This document shows positions 60,216 to 64,000 of a DNA stretch of 64,000 bases, piece by piece. The stretch spans positions 186,001-250,000 of the forward strand of contig JAMXBD010000583.1 in NCBI GenBank assembly GCA_024138025.1, given 5' to 3'. Position 1 is the stretch's first letter. The number at the start of each line of letters is the position of its first letter. Source of the stretch: Combretum micranthum (taxonomy: Eukaryota > Streptophyta > Magnoliopsida > Myrtales > Combretaceae). Below the pieces are notes generated by a model that saw nothing but the letters and a program-made list of their open reading frames with translations, was not told where the DNA came from and did no database searches. Made by a program: the position numbers and the translations under genes.

Positions 60216-60439
60216 CTTGTTTGTGAGTGAAGTGCAGGTACTAAAGGCAAATGCAAATAGATATTATCATGATCAATAATTGCCTCGATTGAAGAAAAGA
60301 ATGTGCATTCATAAGCAAGAAGGAAAAATCTGAAAATTTGGTACTATTGTTCCAACTCCCTTATAGATCTTTTTATTTGCTCTCCATGTTTTGATATGAA
60401 AATAATTATTGAATATTTTTTAAAATCATTTGGTATCAT

Positions 60440-61134
60440 ATTAAGGGGGAGCTTGTTTTCTAAAAGAAATTTATAAAGGGGGAGATATGTTTAAAACAAA
60501 GATAAGTACATCGAACAAATATGTTGAAGTTGTTTTACTTTGCAATTTCTTGTTATGTGTATGTTAAAGGATAATTTTCTGCAATATATGAACAAATTTA
60601 TGTCATTTTTGCACCTTTAAAGACAAAATTCTGCACTTTTTGAGGAAATCTTGCATTTTCCTGCATTTTTTTTTTTGAAAATTCTGCACCTTTCCATATT
60701 TTTTCTGCATTTTCTGTACAATTTCTCCATTTTCTGCAATAAAATTGCATTTTTCTGCAATTTCTGCACAATTTCTGCATTATTCTGTATTTTCTGCATT
60801 TTTTTTGCAAGTTTTTATATTTTCTGCACAAATAATTTCTGTTTAAAAAAAATCTGTATGATTTATAATTTTTCTGCACCTTAAAAAAAAACCATAATAA
60901 AAAAAAAAAAACTACACTTTTGCAACAAAATGTTTCTTACATACATGAAAAGTGTGCTTAAATTAAAGGAATTCATATTTAGTTATATATTTTGAATGGA
61001 TATTTTGTTTTGATGCTAACAAAAAGGGGAGAAAGTAAACAAAATATGAGATTAATATTTAGATTGAACTTTACATTTAAAAAAAATTATTATTTTGTTT
61101 ATATAGGTTTTGTTATCATCAAAAAGGGAGAGAA
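60440..61134 (+). promoter_or_regulatory. Multiple polypurine tracts before the copia 3' LTR
   Basis: AAGGGGGAG near 60446, AAAGGGGGAGA near 60476, AAAAAGGGGAGAAAG near 61020, and AAAAAGGGAGAGAA at 61121-61134, the last directly abutting the 3' LTR. Repeated tracts upstream of the LTR are a reported Sirevirus feature. Confidence 0.7.
60598..60890 (+). repeat. TTTCTGCA-type tandem repeat in the copia internal region
   Basis: About 290 bases made mainly of irregular TTTTCTGCA and TTTGCA units, almost free of G except in TGCA. It takes the place where pol should be. Open frames across it on both strands are artefacts of the repeat. Confidence 0.85.
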
Positions 61135-62743
61135 TGTTGGTTTATCTCAAATGATGATTTTGATGATAACAAAAAGGAGTAAATAATTACTAACATATTC
61201 ATTAAGTGTGCAAGGATTTAATATAATCAAAGTGGTTTACAATGACTTAAGAGAATGATTTCAAAAGAGACTCCATGCAAAGAATACTTTAGAAAGTGTT
61301 TGGAGAAGATTTCAAGAACAAATGAGCTGTCAGAAGGTTCTCCGCTGGCTTTTTAAACTATCAGAAAGTTCGTCAGAAAGTTCATCAGAGGTACATCAGA
61401 AGGTGAACTGCAACAAAAAAAAATGACGAGTTTCAGCTCCAAATTCGAATTTTCTTTTTAGATTTAATATGTTGAAGACCCAGCTCCAAAGATTGAGTAT
61501 ATTTGGGTAATATACTCAATGTATTCCACAAAGTTGGTTCAATATCCATGGGGATTCGAATTTCATCAGATTAAAGTTCATTTTTTTGAGAAAATTCTGT
61601 TTTGACAGCAAGGAAAAAGAACGTGACTTACAAGGATCCATCTTCAACAGTTTATTCAAGTTTTAGTTGGAAATATGGAAAACATGATCCAAATATGCAA
61701 GGAACTTGTCTGATGATTATTTGTCCATACAAGGAAGTCGAAATTTATGGAAAATACAATCTTTTTGTTGCATGAATAGTACTAGACGAAGGAACAAGTC
61801 AACAACGGTGATTTCAAATTCGAATTTCAAGTTCAAGATAATTATACAAGTTGTTGGAGATTTAAACTTATCCATTGGAGCAAGAATTTCGAGATTACAA
61901 CAACAAGATCTCAAGTTATTCAAAATTTGCAGATTTTGAAGAAAGAGATAAGCTAATATTACGCACAAAATAAGGAGCAAAGTTTATCCAATTGATTTCC
62001 TAGCCGTTGGAAGATACAAGGATAAGTATACTCACCCAAGACAGAAAAAAGAAAGCACAATCACATGAAAAAGAAGAGAAAACAAAGAGCCACGAATTTC
62101 TTTTCAATTTGAGCAAAATTACTATCATTCTATTTGTCTTCTTGTTCGAAAAATTTGAGGACCCATACTTTATTCCTCTGATTTGTTGTTACACATTTAG
62201 TGTGAGTTGAGAGTTACAAGTAGGCTTAGTTGATTGATTGATTGAGAGAATCAAGCTAAGTGAATTATAGCCAAAGAGAATTGGCAAGAACTTCTTGTAA
62301 CTTTGTTGATTTGATTGGATAGTGAAACACAACCGGTGAGGAATACCGGGGCCCCAGCTTGGAGCTGGAAGAGAGGATTGACCCTCGAGGTGGAACCTCT
62401 ATATATCGCTTTGCACTCTCTACTCCTTATCTCTCTTTAATTTCATGATTTATTATTGATGTTATATATGTGTGATATATGCTCAAAAGGTTAATCAGAG
62501 AGTAAATCATTCATATTTTTCTTACTCAGAGAGTTAAGAAGAAGGTTTCTAAGTGTGAAAGTCTTGAATCACTTTTGATCCGAATTGTTGCTTAAAGCTT
62601 TTATTTGTTAAGATTATTGTCTTAAGAAAGTTTTAAAGCCATTTTAGTTGAATAACCAAGTGTGTGAAATTTGTTTTAAATTTTGAAAAGTAAATTTTAT
62701 AACCAATTCACCTCCCCCTCTTTGTTATTTTTCGGGACCAACA
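61135..62743 (+). repeat. Copia 3' LTR (1.6 kb)
   Basis: TGTTGGTTTATC...GGGACCAACA, a direct repeat of 56700-58298. Small indels in the CAGAAGGT cluster (61330-61405) and a few substitutions distinguish it. Confidence 0.93.
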
Positions 62744-63801
62744 TCCCGATTACCATCAAAATGTTGCACTAGCATTACAATGTCAGCAAATCCTATGATT
62801 GTTGGAACATTTTCCTCTATCCATTGTGAGTGAGCAACATTCACTATAACATCATCCTTAGATGAATTTGGTACATGTTGAAATTCATCAAAATTGTATG
62901 TTGTCTACTCTGAATTTTCATGCATTAAATTAGTAACATCTATATCTACACGTATACCTTTTTCCTCATTAGAATTAATCTTGCTATGTTGATAATCAAC
63001 ACTATAAAATATGTCATTTTGCTAATCATACTCAAGTGGTCCAAATCTTATCATAAATGCTTTAACAAAATGATCCCATGTTTTAAAATGATTGAACACA
63101 TTCATACACCTATACTATAGGATGGATGATCTTGCATAGCAAAAAATACAATCTTAGGATAGTATTTTCATCTATATCACAATGATTGAAGAAATATTCC
63201 ATTTTTAACACCTATGAAAGTGGATCTTGACTCGAAAATCTTAGAATTCCTTGCTTGATTATGTTCAATATAGATGAATGAAGAGATATCTACGATGATG
63301 CTTGCAATATCTCATAACAAGGTTTATTAAGTCTCAATCATCTATTCTAGAATTCACAAATTGTAATGAACAATCAATATCACTTACTATTTTGAAGATA
63401 TCTCTAGTTCGAATGATGGAACTTTAAATTATGATGTATGATGATGATTCTTGCTACAAATACTGATGATGATCCTGTTGCTTGTGGTTTTCAGATAAAT
63501 TGATGAATCTTCATTTAAATTAGAAAGTAATGATTCTTTATTTGAAATTTGCTAAGGTAGAATTTTATGAGTCTGATTCCTATCAATTCTATACATGGTT
63601 GCATTTATCTTTCTAAAACTTTCTTGAATGTCCATTAACATCATCTTTATCACTTCTATATTGATTGCCTGCTTTGGGTTATTTGTAGTTTCCGCCATGG
63701 AAAATTTGGGAAGAGATCAAATGGAGTTGAGAACATGCAAGATCAATTCAAGAATTTGTCAAGAATCTCTAACACTTGCTCAAGAAAATGAGAGCACCAA
63801 A
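62744..63801 (-). pseudogene. Gag remnant of the small gypsy element
   Basis: The minus strand has SSQDPL (about 63230) and, after frame changes, TWDHFVKAFMIRFGPLEYD (about 63090-63040), which matches the plant gypsy gag core (W..F..AL..RFG..EY). It continues to the insertion point of the copia element at 62743. A primer-site-like TTTGGTGCTCTCATTTTC lies at 63784-63801, next to the LTR. Several stops. Minimal gag of a gypsy element lacking most of pol. Confidence 0.65.
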
Positions 63802-64000
63802 TGTTGGGGTCTAGCCCTTTTTACTCAGCCCACACCTACTAGAACAATATAACCCTACTTCACTATTAAACTACTCTATAACCTTCCCCACTTTATGCCT
63901 CTTCTCCAAAGCTAAGTAAACCACTCACTTTCTCTTTTTTCTCTTTCTCTAGAAATAGGATTTCCTTATTCTAATTTTTTATTTGTGTATCTATAGGTTG
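63802..64000 (-). repeat. 5' LTR of the small gypsy element (runs off the window)
   Basis: Begins TGTTGGGGTCTAGCCC and is a diverged direct repeat of 55433-55640. In sense it is the 3' part of the LTR. By comparison with the 443-bp partner it should end near 64245. Confidence 0.78.

Larger units (their letters stand above)
56700..62743 (+). mobile_element. Sirevirus-like Ty1/copia element with gag only (non-autonomous), 6.04 kb
   Basis: Complete structure: 5' LTR 56700-58298, tRNA-iMet primer site 58301-58312, gag 58408-60215, T-rich repeat 60598-60890, several polypurine tracts, 3' LTR 61135-62743. Flanks TCCCA (56695-56699) and TCCCG (62744-62748) form a target duplication with one change. 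No protease, integrase, RT or RNase H is present between gag and the 3' LTR. The gag type, the distal knuckle ending in KLVWVRKEV, and repeated polypurine tracts are Sirevirus traits. It interrupts the small gypsy element. Confidence 0.92.

Overview
This window looks like an AT-rich intergenic region of a eudicot nuclear genome, packed with transposable elements around one recognisable host gene. The evidence is a three-exon ZIP metal-transporter gene with GT/AG introns, plant-type Ty3/gypsy (chromovirus and other) and Ty1/copia elements, a plant L1-like LINE with a C-terminal RNase H domain, and long A/T and TA tracts. I see no rRNA, tRNA, CRISPR or prokaryotic feature.

Layout. 1-3.4 kb: the 3' end of a degenerate copia element, followed by a decayed ORF in the position where some copia elements (Sireviruses) carry an extra env-like gene. 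3.4-4.0 kb: a truncated LTR of a family (here 'family 1') that recurs across the window. 4.5-7.0 kb: an antisense L1-like LINE (RT to RNase H). 7.3-12.1 kb: the ZIP gene on the minus strand, with a 1.6-kb long-terminal-inverted-repeat DNA transposon in intron 2. 13.1-14.8 kb: an extremely AT-rich tract. 16.1-21.2 kb: a gypsy gag gene (minus) split by a 3.6-kb family-1 solo LTR. 21.8 kb: a 0.1-kb decayed copy of ZIP exon 1. 21.9-23.5 kb: a Tat/Athila-like LTR. 23.7-27.3 kb: a solo LTR with a perfect 5-bp target duplication. 29.4-47.4 kb: a Tekay/Del-like chromovirus (minus) with gag, protease, RT, RNase H, integrase and chromodomain, all frameshifted, plus an intact 311-codon ORF upstream of gag; its 3' LTR holds another 3.7-kb solo LTR, and the 5' LTR preserves the empty site. 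49.1-52.6 kb: a fourth solo LTR with a perfect target duplication. 52.8-55.4 kb: a Tat/Athila-like LTR start, a transposon end and a gypsy PR-RT relic. 55.4-64 kb: a small gypsy element with 442-bp LTRs, interrupted by a 6.0-kb Sirevirus-like copia element that has complete LTRs and gag but no pol.

The only gene likely to work for the plant is the ZIP transporter. The rest records nested insertion followed by LTR-LTR recombination: four long solo LTRs and no full copy of that family. The least explained items are the intact ORF upstream of the chromovirus gag, the duplicated 635 bp next to both chromovirus LTRs, the ZIP exon fragment 10 kb from its likely source, and a conserved G5/C5 hairpin in the LTRs. 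All boundaries were read by eye and may be off by a few bases.
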